Source: Natronobacterium gregoryi SP2
GTDB taxonomy: Archaea > Halobacteriota > Halobacteria > Halobacteriales > Natrialbaceae
Direction: 5' to 3'
DNA length: 64,000 bases
Assembly: GCF_000230715.2 (NCBI RefSeq)
Contig: NC_019792.1
Span: 744,001 to 808,000, forward strand
A program made the position numbers and the translations under genes. Below are positions 44,146-53,409 of the stretch, in pieces. The notes beneath the pieces were generated by a model. The model had not been told where the DNA came from and searched no databases. It was given only the letters and a program-made list of their open reading frames with translations. Within the stretch, counting starts at the first letter, position 1. Each line of letters opens with the position of its first letter.

Positions 44146-44231
44146 GTGCTTTGGCAAGCCTGAACAGATGAGTGAAACCGAATGCAGTCGTCTGGTTTCA
44201 CTCATCAGTCGACGCTTGGCGGAGTACTAGT
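44142..44231 (+). repeat. CTAG-bounded hairpin module A, copy 2
   Basis: CTAGTGCTTTGGCAAGCC to GGAGTACTAG, differing from the copy at 5669 at a handful of positions. It shares a CTAG with module B on its left and with module C on its right. Confidence 0.8.
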
Positions 44232-44338
44232 ATCGTCCCAAGTCTACTCTGACTAGTGCACTCCACTTCTGATCGAGAATCGTGATCGGTTTGGGCCAAC
44301 TCTCAACTAGTCGGTCCACACTTGGGACAGTACTAGTC
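44228..44338 (+). repeat. CTAG-bounded hairpin module C, copy 2
   Basis: CTAGTATCGTCCCAAGTC and ACACTTGGGACAGTACTAG form inverted ends. About 95% like the copy at 39979. Confidence 0.8.
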
Positions 44339-44339
44339 G

Positions 44340-44489
44340 TCACCGGTCGTCGGTGGATACCCGGTGAACGATGGTGTCGTAATCAGTATGTAACTCTTTC
44401 AACGCCTCCGAGGGTGGCGTCTCGCCGTCGAATGGAGACTGTAACCAGGCGATTGCTATCGGTTTTGCCGCCGTGAATCGACGACGCTG
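44340..44489 (-). pseudogene. C-terminal gene remnant
   Basis: The minus-strand frame reads KPIAIAWLQSPFDGETPPSE, then ALKELHTDYDTIVHRVSTDD and stop; it looks like real protein, but there is an in-frame stop upstream and no start. The stop codon is 2 bp from the CTAG end of module C, so a gene was probably cut down around the repeat. Function not recognised. Confidence 0.4.
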
Positions 44490-44805
44490 CTAGTAATATA
44501 GATGTATTACTGCCTTTCACTTTATAAGAAAGTTCAGGCAGACGTACAGCCGAAGCAAATAGGAGAATTTGACGATTGTATATTTTTAGAACAAGTATAT
44601 GTTTAATTTTCTTTGTCTACATGGATACAAGCGGCAAGGAAATACTAACTTATTTATGGCTTCACTCAGATAAGGTTGTTATAGTGTCGCATGAACGGAG
44701 GCCGACGACGGGAAAAGCTGGATTACCCACGGTGATCCTGGCTCTCTCCGTTCAGAGACACGTCTAACAGGGGAAGGACATTCACCTGGTCAAACGGACA
44801 AAAAC

Positions 44806-46812
44806 ATGGCAAGCAATAACATATCAAATCTCAACCGACGACGAATTCTTCAAGGAATCGCCGCTACCGGTGCAGTTGGCCTCGCAGGCTGCCTCAATGG
44901 TGAAAACGGTGAAGCAGACGTCGACGTCGACGACGCACTCGAGCGAAACGAAGTCGATATCGACGCTATTCAGGAAGGAGGCCGACTCGAGTTCGCCCTC
45001 CCGCGAGACAGCATCGACGACTACGACTGGGCCGACAGTTCCGCCGCAGAGGACTCGGTCGTCTTCGACACCGTGTACGACGGGTTGACGACGGCCGACA
45101 GTACCGGCGAAACCCATCTGTGGATGGCAGAAGAGTACGAGCCCGCCGAAGCCAACGACGTCAGCGTCGAGGATTACGCGGAGTACATGGTCGAGATGGA
45201 ACCCGAAAGCGTCGAAGACGGAGTTCCATCGTTCGACCTCGACGAAAACAACCTCGTCATAATGCAGCATCCGGACGACGAACCGGAAGAAGGCGAGCCG
45301 ATGCGCGTGCTGACCCGCGACGAGGCTGCCGACGCCGTCGAAGACGGTACGTTCGGGATCAGACTCGAGGGCCGACTGCACGAAGGCATCGAGTTCCACA
45401 ACGGCGAGGAGGTGACCGCAGAGAACGTCGTCCGCTCGTACGATCGTTTCGTCGGCTCCGTCAACGAGGGCCAGTGGTTCGACAGTTTCCTCCACGCTAC
45501 GGCACCCGACGGCGACGACGGCTACACGTTCGAACTCTACGCTCAGGAGGCCGACGCCGCCGCGTATCTCGAACTCCCACCGTACATCTTCCCGTCGGAG
45601 CACTTCGACGTGCCAGCTGGCGATCTGGATCCACGAGACGACGGGGACATGGTCCCGGTCGGGACCGGCCCGTACGAGATTGCGGAGTTCGAGGAAGGCT
45701 CGCGTCTCCTCCTCGAGCGCACCGACAACTACTGGGTCGAAGAGGTCGGCCTCGAGAACATTCCGTGGTACGACGGACCGGAAGACTTCCCGGAGCGACC
45801 CGCGATCGAAGAGATCAACATCCGGTTCGTCGACGACAGCGCCGGCCGGAGTAACGCTCTCGAGGACGGCGACGTCGACATCGCCTACGAGCTTCCCTCC
45901 GAAGCCCGGAACAACTTCCACTCGTCCGAGAGCTTTGCCGTCTCCGCGAATCCGGCGTTCGGGTTCAAGTTCATGCAGTTCCCAGTCGAGGACACCGACG
46001 AGGGTGGTGCCTTTGCCCAGCGGGAGGTCCGCCAGGCAGTGAGTGCGCTCATTCCACGCCAGCAGATCGTCGACCTCGTCGAGCAAGGCTGGGGTGACCC
46101 GGCTCGTGCCCCGATTCCGGAACCAGCAAGCGGCATGGGTACCGCTATGGACTACGAGGACCTGGAGTCCCAGGACTGGGCGTACAACGTCGAGCCCGAT
46201 CCGGAGGAAGCCGAAGCACTCCTCGAGGAAGCAGGCCTCGAGCGGCCGGTCGAAGTCACGGTCGAGACGAACTCCGACGACGAAGAACGCATCGACAAGA
46301 TGGAACTCGTCGTCGACCAGCTCAACGAAAGCGGGCTGTTCGATGCCGAACTCGAGACGCCGGCTGCTCTCGGAGACTGGACGGCAGAACTGTACGAGGA
46401 CGGTGCACGGCACGACAGTGCCGAACGAAACGCAGCTGCCGTCATCGGCCTCGCAGGAACGCCCGACCCGCACGGGTTCCACCAGGTGCTTCACCATCCG
46501 CGGATGCACAACGGCTGCTGTAACTTCTTCTTCCCGGAAGGGGCGCTTCCGGAGGAGTTCATCGAGCAGATGGAGAGTTGCCGATTCGGCGTCGACGTGG
46601 CAGAGGATCCAGACACCCGTCGCCAGGCCTACGACGAGTTCTGGCCGGAGGTCGCGGATCTAAGTGCGAACGTGATCGTCGACTACTCGCTGAACACGGG
46701 GACCGTAAGCAACGACGTCGTCGGATTCAACGTCCACCCACAGACGCAGGCGATTCTGCGGTACGCGCTCTACAACCCGGCCGACCAGCAGATCACGTAC
46801 CTAGATCGGTAA
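44806..46812 (+). CDS. ABC transporter substrate-binding lipoprotein (family 5), operon 1
   Basis: A 668-residue oligopeptide/dipeptide-type binding protein. NRRRILQGIAATGAVGLAGC is a Tat signal with lipobox LAGC. The canonical order is seen: lobe I (VFDTVYDGLTTADSTGETH, GIEFHNGEEVTAENVVRSYD), the VGTGPYEIAEFEEGSRLLLE block, and the C-terminal lobe (REVRQAVSALIPRQQIVDLV, DPEEAEALLEEAGLERPVEV). Its start follows an AT-rich promoter region. It serves as the in-window reference for the permuted paralogue at 54616. Confidence 0.9.
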   Translation: MASNNISNLNRRRILQGIAATGAVGLAGCLNGENGEADVDVDDALERNEVDIDAIQEGGRLEFALPRDSIDDYDWADSSAAEDSVVFDTVYDGLTTADSTGETHLWMAEEYEPAEANDVSVEDYAEYMVEMEPESVEDGVPSFDLDENNLVIMQHPDDEPEEGEPMRVLTRDEAADAVEDGTFGIRLEGRLHEGIEFHNGEEVTAENVVRSYDRFVGSVNEGQWFDSFLHATAPDGDDGYTFELYAQEADAAAYLELPPYIFPSEHFDVPAGDLDPRDDGDMVPVGTGPYEIAEFEEGSRLLLERTDNYWVEEVGLENIPWYDGPEDFPERPAIEEINIRFVDDSAGRSNALEDGDVDIAYELPSEARNNFHSSESFAVSANPAFGFKFMQFPVEDTDEGGAFAQREVRQAVSALIPRQQIVDLVEQGWGDPARAPIPEPASGMGTAMDYEDLESQDWAYNVEPDPEEAEALLEEAGLERPVEVTVETNSDDEERIDKMELVVDQLNESGLFDAELETPAALGDWTAELYEDGARHDSAERNAAAVIGLAGTPDPHGFHQVLHHPRMHNGCCNFFFPEGALPEEFIEQMESCRFGVDVAEDPDTRRQAYDEFWPEVADLSANVIVDYSLNTGTVSNDVVGFNVHPQTQAILRYALYNPADQQITYLDR

Positions 46813-46843
46813 TCCGGCCCTCAATCTAACATATTTCCAAGGC

Positions 46844-47800
46844 ATGAGTTTGCAAAAATTCATTCTGAGACGAATACTAGCGTCCGTACCGGTACTGATC
46901 GGTGTTTCGATAATAACGTTCGGGCTTATGCAACTCGCGCCCGGAGACGTGGTAGACCACATGATCGCGGCAAATCCAAACGTGCAGCCAGGGGAAGCCG
47001 CTCGACTCCGCCAGGAGTACGGCCTCCACGAACCGATCTGGGCCCAGTATCTCGACTGGATGCAAGGCGTCCTGACCGGTGACTTCGGGGAAGTGTACTC
47101 TTCCAGTCGCGACGCCAGTGCGATCGTTCGAGCACGCTTACCCGAAACGCTTCTCCTGGCGGCATTTGGCTGGGTGTTCGCAATTCTGATCGCCATTCCG
47201 GGTGGGATCTACGCCGCTATCAACAAAGACCAGCTCGGCGACGATGTCAGCCGCGTCTTCGCGCTTTCCGGCATCTCGATTCCGAACTTCTGGCTCGGTC
47301 TGATGCTGATGGCTCTGTTCGCCGTCTACCTCGACTGGTTCCCGACGCTCGACCCCCAGACCGGATTGCTCTCCAGAGAGATGCTCTGGTGGTTAATCCT
47401 TCCTGGTATAACGATCGGGACGGCAGCGTCGGCGAACCTGATGCGTATCATGCGGACGTCGATGGCCGAAGAAATCAACAAAGAGTACGTGACGGCCGCA
47501 CGGGCGAAAGGACTTCCCAAACGGACCGTCTACCTCAAGCACGTACTGCGAAACTCGCTCATCTCGGTCACGACGGTCGCCGCGTTCCTGACTGCGAGTC
47601 TCGTCTCCGGCTCCGTCGTCGTCGAGGTGGTGTTCGGCTGGCCAGGCCTCGGCAGAGAGCTGATACAGGCGATCCAACTCAGGGAGATCAATCTCATCCT
47701 GATCATTACGCTGCTGACGGGAGTCGTCATCGTGCTCGCGAACCTGCTGGCCGACATCGTGTACGGACTACTCGACCCACGAATCAGAGACGAATATTAA
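46844..47800 (+). CDS. dppB: ABC transporter permease (DppB type), operon 1
   Basis: A 318-residue inner permease. About six helices; opening MSLQKFILRRILASVPVLIG is the DppB start pattern. The coupling motif is EYVTAARAKGLPKRTVYLKH, the EAA loop that docks on the ATPases. GWPGLGRELIQAIQ is the family-typical segment near the C-terminus. Follows the binding protein by 31 bp. Confidence 0.92.
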   Translation: MSLQKFILRRILASVPVLIGVSIITFGLMQLAPGDVVDHMIAANPNVQPGEAARLRQEYGLHEPIWAQYLDWMQGVLTGDFGEVYSSSRDASAIVRARLPETLLLAAFGWVFAILIAIPGGIYAAINKDQLGDDVSRVFALSGISIPNFWLGLMLMALFAVYLDWFPTLDPQTGLLSREMLWWLILPGITIGTAASANLMRIMRTSMAEEINKEYVTAARAKGLPKRTVYLKHVLRNSLISVTTVAAFLTASLVSGSVVVEVVFGWPGLGRELIQAIQLREINLILIITLLTGVVIVLANLLADIVYGLLDPRIRDEY

Positions 47801-47809
47801 TCGATATCT

Positions 47810-48820
47810 ATGTCAACAGAACGAGGACGAATACGGATTACGGGATTCGAGACCGACCATCTCGAGGAGCGGGAGCCGGATACAGCCCGGGAAGAGGAGT
47901 ACGTCGAACCACAGAGCATGTGGCGTCGAATTGCGAACCGTCTGGTCCGGGACAGACTGGCGCTGATCGGGATCACGGTCGTCGTCGTGATGGCGGTCAC
48001 TGCGTTTCTCGCACGCCCCATCACAGTCTCGGGGGTGACGGTGCAACCGTTTTCGCTAGCGCCGTACGATCCAACCGCGACGGCAGTGGGCGGCCGTCAC
48101 GAGGCCCCCTCGCTCTCACACTACATGGGGACCGACCGACTGGGTCGGGACCTGTTCTCCAGAGTGATGGTCGGTGGGAGGTACAGTATCTCGATCGGGC
48201 TCGTCGTTACCGCACTCGCGTCGACGTTTGGCGTGATCTACGGGAGCGTTTCGGGTTACTTCGGCGGCTGGGTCGACAGCGTTCTCATGCGCTTTCTCGA
48301 CCTCGTCTTCGCGTTCCCTGCACTCGTGTTGGCGCTGATCCTCGTCGCCCTGTTCGGCGGCGGTTTCTGGCCGCTGGTCGGTGCCTTCGTCTTGGTCGGC
48401 TGGGCGTCGTACGCACGCATCATTCGCGGTGAGATTCTGAAGGTGAAACAAAACGAGTACGTCCTGGCCGCGAAGGCACTCGGTGCACGGGATCAGTCGG
48501 TACTGTTCCGACACATCATTCCCAACGCCATCGCACCGGTGATCGTCCAGGCGACGCTCAGCGTCGGGACTGTCGTTATCGGCGTCGCCGCACTCGGGTT
48601 CCTCGGGATCGGGTTCGATCCCGGCACGCCGGAGTGGGGGACGATTCTCGACGGTGAACGGGATACGCTGGCGACCGGTGACGGCGGCAGCTGGTACTGG
48701 TGGGCGACCGTCTTCCCAGGACTGATGATCTTCCTGTTCGTCATGTCGATGAACATGATTGGTGACGTCATCAACGACGCACTTGACACCCAGGTCGACG
48801 ACATCGGAGGTGGTGGCTAA
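47810..48820 (+). CDS. dppC: ABC transporter permease (DppC type), operon 1
   Basis: A 336-residue permease paired with the DppB protein. After a polar N-terminus of about 45 residues come a first helix (LALIGITVVVVMAVTAFLAR) and the C-terminal five-helix domain. HYMGTDRLGRDLFSRVMVGG is the DppC hallmark; EYVLAAKALGARDQSVLFRH is the coupling loop. Its stop overlaps the ATG of the ATPase gene (TAATG). Confidence 0.92.
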   Translation: MSTERGRIRITGFETDHLEEREPDTAREEEYVEPQSMWRRIANRLVRDRLALIGITVVVVMAVTAFLARPITVSGVTVQPFSLAPYDPTATAVGGRHEAPSLSHYMGTDRLGRDLFSRVMVGGRYSISIGLVVTALASTFGVIYGSVSGYFGGWVDSVLMRFLDLVFAFPALVLALILVALFGGGFWPLVGAFVLVGWASYARIIRGEILKVKQNEYVLAAKALGARDQSVLFRHIIPNAIAPVIVQATLSVGTVVIGVAALGFLGIGFDPGTPEWGTILDGERDTLATGDGGSWYWWATVFPGLMIFLFVMSMNMIGDVINDALDTQVDDIGGGG

Positions 48821-50154
48821 TGGCACTACTCGAGGTCGAAAACCTGACAGTCAAGTTCTACACGTCGGAAGGCGTCGTGACGGCAGTCGACGGGCTCTCT
48901 TACACGATCGACCGCGGAGAGAAGTTCGGGGTCGTCGGCGAGAGCGGTGCCGGAAAGAGCGTAACGGCGCTCTCGTTGTTGCGTCTGATCGAGAGCCCCG
49001 GTGAGATCGAAAGTGGCTCGATCCGCTTTGCCGATCCCGACACCGTAACTCGACTCGAGGAGTCGTATCCCGGCCACGTCGTCGACGTCGAAGACCTTCG
49101 TGACGAGTACAATCGCGAAAAACTGGTCTCGCGGTTCGAAGAGGCCGACATACCAGCGACCGAACTAACCGATAACCCGCGTCACGACGACGTCGAAGAC
49201 GTGCTCGCTGCAGGCAAACTGGATGTCCGCGACCTGATCGATCGGGGTCACGCGACCGACCTTGGATTGATCGACGAAGAAGCGTTCATCGTGTACGACG
49301 GTGACGAGCAGTACATCGACCTGCTCCGTGCACCGGAGGAGGCAGTCCGAACCCTCCGTGGCAACAACGTCTCGATGATCTTCCAGGACGCCCAGACTGC
49401 GCTCAACCCCGTCTACACTGTCGGTGAACAGATCGCGGAGGCGATCAGACACCACCTCGATTACGACGACGAGGAGGCAAAACAGCGAGCGATCGAACTG
49501 CTTGACAGGGTCGGTATCCCGGACGCAGAGAGCCGATACACCGACTATCCACACGAGTTCTCCGGTGGGATGCAACAGCGAGCCGTGATTGCGATGGCGC
49601 TTTCGTGTGATCCCGACGTCATCATCGCGGACGAACCGACGACGGCGCTTGACGTGACGACCGAAGCGAAGATCCTCGACCTTCTCGAGGAGCTTACCGA
49701 CGAGTTCGACACGGCAGTCCAACTCATCACGCACGACCTCGGTGTCGTCGCCGAGCTCTGTGATCGGGTGATGGTGATGTACGCAGGCCAGCCCGTCGAG
49801 AAGGCACCGGTCGAAGAGTTGTACTACGACCCGAAACATCCCTACACGGTCGGTCTGATGAGCTCGATCCCACGCATCGGTGACGACCGCGAGCGGCTAC
49901 AGACGATTCCTGGAGCGATGCCGGATCTGATCGAGACGCCGTCTGGCTGCAGTTTCCATCCCCGGTGTCCGTACGCCGAGGAGGCGTGCAAACAGAAAGA
50001 GCCGCGAATGGTCGAGTTCGACTCGGAATCGGTCGATCGATCGGCGAAGTGTCTCGAGTACACTGACGATCTCGACGAGGGTGTCGGATACACCGTCACC
50101 GTCGAAGACGAACGTCGCATGAACGAACCCGTATCCGGTGACCAACATGAGTAG
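48820..50154 (+). CDS. dppD: ABC transporter ATPase (DppD type), operon 1, with large insertion
   Basis: A 444-residue ATPase. Walker A GESGAGKS at 40-47, Q-loop MIFQDAQTALNP near 187, signature FSGGMQQRAVIAMAL, Walker B VIIADEPTTALDV and the C-terminal oligo_HPY Cys motif CSFHPRCPYAEEAC. Between Walker A and Q-loop are about 92 residues more than in the operon 2 homologue (142 versus 50 residues apart); the extra part is acidic and helical. Preceded by GGAGGTGGTGG, a strong ribosome-binding site. Confidence 0.9.
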   Translation: MALLEVENLTVKFYTSEGVVTAVDGLSYTIDRGEKFGVVGESGAGKSVTALSLLRLIESPGEIESGSIRFADPDTVTRLEESYPGHVVDVEDLRDEYNREKLVSRFEEADIPATELTDNPRHDDVEDVLAAGKLDVRDLIDRGHATDLGLIDEEAFIVYDGDEQYIDLLRAPEEAVRTLRGNNVSMIFQDAQTALNPVYTVGEQIAEAIRHHLDYDDEEAKQRAIELLDRVGIPDAESRYTDYPHEFSGGMQQRAVIAMALSCDPDVIIADEPTTALDVTTEAKILDLLEELTDEFDTAVQLITHDLGVVAELCDRVMVMYAGQPVEKAPVEELYYDPKHPYTVGLMSSIPRIGDDRERLQTIPGAMPDLIETPSGCSFHPRCPYAEEACKQKEPRMVEFDSESVDRSAKCLEYTDDLDEGVGYTVTVEDERRMNEPVSGDQHE

Positions 50155-51520
50155 CGAGAACGAGCCGATCCTACGGACGCAAAACCTCTCGAAGTACTAC
50201 GAGACGGATAGTGGTGTCATCGACAACCTGCTTGGCCGATCGCAACTGGTCAAGGCAGTCGACGACGTCGATCTCGAGCTCTATCCGGGCGAAACTCTCG
50301 GGGTGGTCGGCGAGAGCGGTTGTGGGAAGACGACGCTTGGCAGGTCGATGCTGCGGCTTATCGAGCCGACCGACGGATCGATCACCTACCGGAACGAGCA
50401 AGACGACGGGACAGTCCGCGAAATCGAGTTGACGGAGCTCTCGAGTTCCGAACTACGGGATCTCCGAACGGACCTGCAGTACATCTTCCAGGACCCGTTC
50501 TCGAGTCTGAACCCGCGGCTCACCGTCGGTGATATCATCGGCGAACCGCTGGACATCCACGACATCGCAAGCGGGCAGGAGCGAACGGATCGAATTCAGG
50601 ACTTACTCGAGACCGTTGGACTGAACGCGAGTCACGCGTACCGGTATCCACACGAGTTCTCCGGCGGGCAGCGTCAGCGTATCGGTATCGCCCGGGCGCT
50701 CGCCGTCGACCCGGAAATTATCATCTGTGACGAACCGGTCAGCGCACTCGACGTCAGCGTCCAGGCACAAATCCTGAATCTCTTGGAGGATCTTCAGAGG
50801 GAGTTCGACCTCTCGTATATCTTCATCGCCCACGACTTGAGCGTCGTCGAGCACATCTCCGACCGGATCGCCGTGATGTACCTCGGTGAGTTCGCGGAAG
50901 TGGGGACGACCGAAGACGTGTTCTCGGAGCCGTACCACCCCTACACCGAAGCGTTGCTTTCGGCGATCCCCGAACCTGATCCGCTCTGGGAGGGCGAGAA
51001 AATCTTCCTCGAGGGGGAGGTTCCGTCGCCGATCGATCCCCCCTCTGGCTGTCCGTTCCACACTCGGTGTCCCCGCGTGATTCCGCCTGAGGAGTTCGAT
51101 ATAGAGCAGTCGGCGTGGCGGTCGCTCCTGAGTCTCAAACTCAGGAGTGGCGACGCCGAGTCGGTCGAGGACCTGTTGACTATCTCAGAGGAGTCGCTAC
51201 AAGAGGACGTGACGAGACTGCCACGCGAGGAGTTCGGTACGCGGATCCGCGACGAGTTCGGGATTCCGGCGACCGTCGCCGATTCCTCCGCCGAGACCCT
51301 CATCGAACAGTCGATAGACGAACTGTACGCGAACGGCGTTGCCGAAGCGACGGCGAGGCTGGAGGACGCGTTCGTCTCGCCCTGTGAGACGACGGACCCA
51401 CCGGTCACGGAGATGTCTGACACACACGAAATCGCGTGTCTCCTCTACGATGACGAGTATGAAACGACAACGCTGGACCGTGGCGACGGGAGAGGAGATA
51501 GCGCTATCGCCGACGACTGA
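50147..51520 (+). CDS. dppF: ABC transporter ATPase (DppF type), operon 1, with C-terminal insertion
   Basis: A 457-residue ATPase starting [12 protein letters not shown] (a GTG at 50138 is the alternative). Walker [11 protein letters not shown]-loop [12 protein letters not shown], signature [15 protein letters not shown], Walker [14 protein letters not shown]. The oligo_HPY cysteines are split: CPFHTRCP is separated from PCETTDP and IACLL by about 110 residues of helical sequence ([16 protein letters not shown] onward). It overlaps the DppD gene by 8 bp. Its stop TGA is the first triplet of a palindromic repeat. Confidence 0.9.
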   Translation: MSSENEPILRTQNLSKYYETDSGVIDNLLGRSQLVKAVDDVDLELYPGETLGVVGESGCGKTTLGRSMLRLIEPTDGSITYRNEQDDGTVREIELTELSSSELRDLRTDLQYIFQDPFSSLNPRLTVGDIIGEPLDIHDIASGQERTDRIQDLLETVGLNASHAYRYPHEFSGGQRQRIGIARALAVDPEIIICDEPVSALDVSVQAQILNLLEDLQREFDLSYIFIAHDLSVVEHISDRIAVMYLGEFAEVGTTEDVFSEPYHPYTEALLSAIPEPDPLWEGEKIFLEGEVPSPIDPPSGCPFHTRCPRVIPPEEFDIEQSAWRSLLSLKLRSGDAESVEDLLTISEESLQEDVTRLPREEFGTRIRDEFGIPATVADSSAETLIEQSIDELYANGVAEATARLEDAFVSPCETTDPPVTEMSDTHEIACLLYDDEYETTTLDRGDGRGDSAIADD

Positions 51521-51602
51521 TACGGTTTACTGTAAGTCATTTCCGGCACAACCGCGACCCGGGCGGCGGTTGCGCCGGTAAATCGTTACAGTAATCCGTA
51601 TG
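51518..51602. repeat. TGATACGG-type palindromic repeat, copy 6
   Basis: TGATACGGTTTACTGTAAGT, then TTTCCGGCACAACCGCGACC, and GTTACAGTAATCCGTATGA at the right end: the best-preserved copy in the window. The first TGA is the stop codon of dppF. Confidence 0.9.
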
Positions 51603-51684
51603 AGACGGACTGCTGTACCAACGTATCGGCGCGACCGCAGGAGCGCGCGGTCGCGCCGGAAATAACTCACAGCAAACCGTCTGA
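51603..51684. repeat. TGATACGG-type palindromic repeat, copy 7 (tandem)
   Basis: AGACGGACTGCTGTACCAAC and the inner CGGCGCGACCGC / GCGGTCGCGCCGG pair, ending AACTCACAGCAAACCGTCTG. It lies directly next to copy 6, forming two hairpins in a row behind the first peptide-transporter operon. Confidence 0.8.
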
Positions 51685-51801
51685 TGCGGTCGCTGCTGTG
51701 ATTTTTGGGTCCCCGCCGGACTGGTCGCAGTTACCTCTTCGCCGGTGGACGGCGGATCTGCGGCGGAAGGATTTAGTTGCTGCCGCCGCTTGCAGTAGGT
51801 A

Positions 51802-52338
51802 ATGCGTCGGATCTACGAGTCGGATGCACTCACTCGAGACGACGATCCTTTCTCGCCGAGCGAGCACGATTCGACGACGAAGCCGCAAGCGGCGCGTTCG
51901 ATCAACGGATCGGCCTGGAGCAAGCGCCTGATCCCACACTGGCTCCGTCGGCGGGCGATCTCGGTCGACGTATCGACGCCGACGACGGAGTTTCGTGCCG
52001 ATGATTCGATTCCGTTTACCGTCACGATGAGAAATACGTTGCCGGTTCCGATCACGATCCAGACGAACTCTCCAGTACTGTGGTCGTGGTCGGTCGACGA
52101 CATCACTGAAGCGTCTCACGTTCCGACCAGGGACCCGCCCGAGCGGACGGGTGAACTACACTTCGACCGTGGCGACCGGCGACAGTTCAAGAAGACGTGG
52201 TCCGGACTGTTTCGCGTCTCAGACCGGGAGTGGGAGCCGGCCGAACCCGGCGAGTACACGATCAGTGTGGCTATCAACGTCGGCGATCCAGAGCGTAGTG
52301 GCCTCGCTGACGAGACGACCGTCCGGATTCTCGAGTAA
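51802..52338 (+). CDS. BsuPI-like beta-sandwich protein of unknown function
   Basis: A 178-residue protein. After about 50 residues of charged N-terminus the chain looks like a BsuPI-type (intracellular proteinase inhibitor-like) Ig-fold: SIPFTVTMRNTLPVPITIQT, VLWSWSVDD, LHFDRGDRRQFKKTWSGLFR and AEPGEYTISVAINVGDPE. In haloarchaea, such proteins are of unknown role. No signal peptide. It stands alone behind two palindromic repeats. Confidence 0.65.
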   Translation: MRRIYESDALTRDDDPFSPSEHDSTTKPQAARSINGSAWSKRLIPHWLRRRAISVDVSTPTTEFRADDSIPFTVTMRNTLPVPITIQTNSPVLWSWSVDDITEASHVPTRDPPERTGELHFDRGDRRQFKKTWSGLFRVSDREWEPAEPGEYTISVAINVGDPERSGLADETTVRILE

Positions 52339-52412
52339 GGACCCGACCGGTTCAGCCGGGTTGGGCTTTGCTGGGTGTCTCGAGTGAGTCCGAGTCGACG
52401 TTGCGTGGTGGC

Positions 52413-52814
52413 TCATTCGCGTCCGCTTTCGTTTTCGCCTGGATCGTCGGACTCGTCGTCACTTGGTGTCGTTCCGATGCCTTTCATCGCGAGTTCGACG
52501 TTTGCTCCGTCGTCGACGCCGGTCGGGCGGTCGTGGAACCGCCGGCGGATGCGCTCTGGCAGGTAGGTTTCGGTGAGTTGTGGCGTCCGGGGAACGAGAT
52601 ATCCTCGCAGGTAGATCGCCAGCAGTGAGGTTGCGAGCGTCGCCGTGCCTGCAATCGCCGCTGCGGTCGTTCCGGCACCGTAGCGGACGCCAGCCGCGAC
52701 ACCGACGGAGAAGACCACGGCGAGTCCGACGTTCAGGATCGTACACGGAACGCAGCGGCTGTCGCCCGTATACTCCGGCCGACGAAACCGATCCAGGGAG
52801 TCAGTTCCCGTCAT
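52413..52814 (-). CDS. Two-helix membrane protein of unknown function
   Basis: A 133-residue protein starting MTGTDSLDRFRRPEYTGDSR with two cysteines (DSRCVPCTI) before a first helix (ILNVGLAVVFSVGVAAGVRY) and a second (AGTATLATSLLAIYLRGYLV). The C-terminus is acidic. Genes like this are common in haloarchaea; no known role. Convergent with the BsuPI-like gene. Confidence 0.65.
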   Translation of the reverse strand: MTGTDSLDRFRRPEYTGDSRCVPCTILNVGLAVVFSVGVAAGVRYGAGTTAAAIAGTATLATSLLAIYLRGYLVPRTPQLTETYLPERIRRRFHDRPTGVDDGANVELAMKGIGTTPSDDESDDPGENESGRE

Positions 52815-52824
52815 CGTGGCGAGG

Positions 52825-53388
52825 TCAGGCGTTCGAAATCGCGTCGGCGGAGAACTCGAGGTACCGGCGGTCACAGTCGTCACAGGTGACTGCGTAGACG
52901 GTCATGTCGCCACAGCAGGATTCGACTGTCCTGTCGCTTGCCGAGATGTGGCCCGCACAGAACGGACACGCTTCGAGGAACGACCGTAGCGACTGCAGCA
53001 TCCGGTACCGCTGGCGGACCGGAACGTCGTCCCAGCGGTCGGTCTCCGCACGCAGTTCTCGGTCCGTCGCGACGTCGACCTGAAGGGCGCTTTTCGACGG
53101 CCAGTTGCGGACCATGTAGCCCGTCTTGTAGGCCGTATACTCACGGTCCGGTTCGGAGACGTCGGATTCGTCGGTGTCGAACATGGTCGCGATGTCGGTC
53201 GCGTCGACGCCGTCGTCCCGAACGTGGTCGAGTTGGTCCTCGAGTCGGTCGGCAAACGCGGACGTAAATCTGAGGCTTTCCTCGTCGTCGGTCGGTTCGA
53301 CGACGCCGATATCGAGGAGGAACTCCTCGGGGTCTACCGCGTTACGTCGCCGGTACTCTATCCGCTCGGCCGCCGATCCATCAGACAT
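52825..53388 (-). CDS. Zinc-ribbon-like haloarchaeal protein
   Basis: A 187-residue soluble protein. Helical N-terminal part (RFTSAFADRLEDQLDHVRDD), central RYRMLQSLRSFLEACPFCAG and a terminal zinc ribbon: CPFC, ESCC and VTCDDC give two Cys pairs plus one. Such ribbons bind nucleic acid or protein. Its promoter TATA box (53410-53417, minus strand TTTTATAG) was duplicated by the insertion of the adjacent IS. Ten bp downstream, the membrane protein gene at 52814 begins, so both are probably co-expressed. Confidence 0.65.
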   Translation of the reverse strand: MSDGSAAERIEYRRRNAVDPEEFLLDIGVVEPTDDEESLRFTSAFADRLEDQLDHVRDDGVDATDIATMFDTDESDVSEPDREYTAYKTGYMVRNWPSKSALQVDVATDRELRAETDRWDDVPVRQRYRMLQSLRSFLEACPFCAGHISASDRTVESCCGDMTVYAVTCDDCDRRYLEFSADAISNA

Positions 53389-53409
53389 GGTACCACGATA
53401 CGGGCTATT

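Larger units (their letters stand above)
43767..44805. other. Intergenic region of 1039 bp with a repeat cluster
   Basis: Downstream of the tRNA up to 44036 nothing was recognised; frames there lack domains. From 44037 to 44338 lies a mosaic of four repeat units, then a C-terminal gene remnant (44340-44489), then AT-rich sequence and the promoter region of the first peptide-transporter operon. No integrase or duplicated tRNA end was seen. Confidence 0.6.

Noticed and set aside
43692-44805. Integrative element at the initiator tRNA
   Set aside because: No duplicated tRNA 3' end and no integrase were seen within the window; the space is filled by repeats only.
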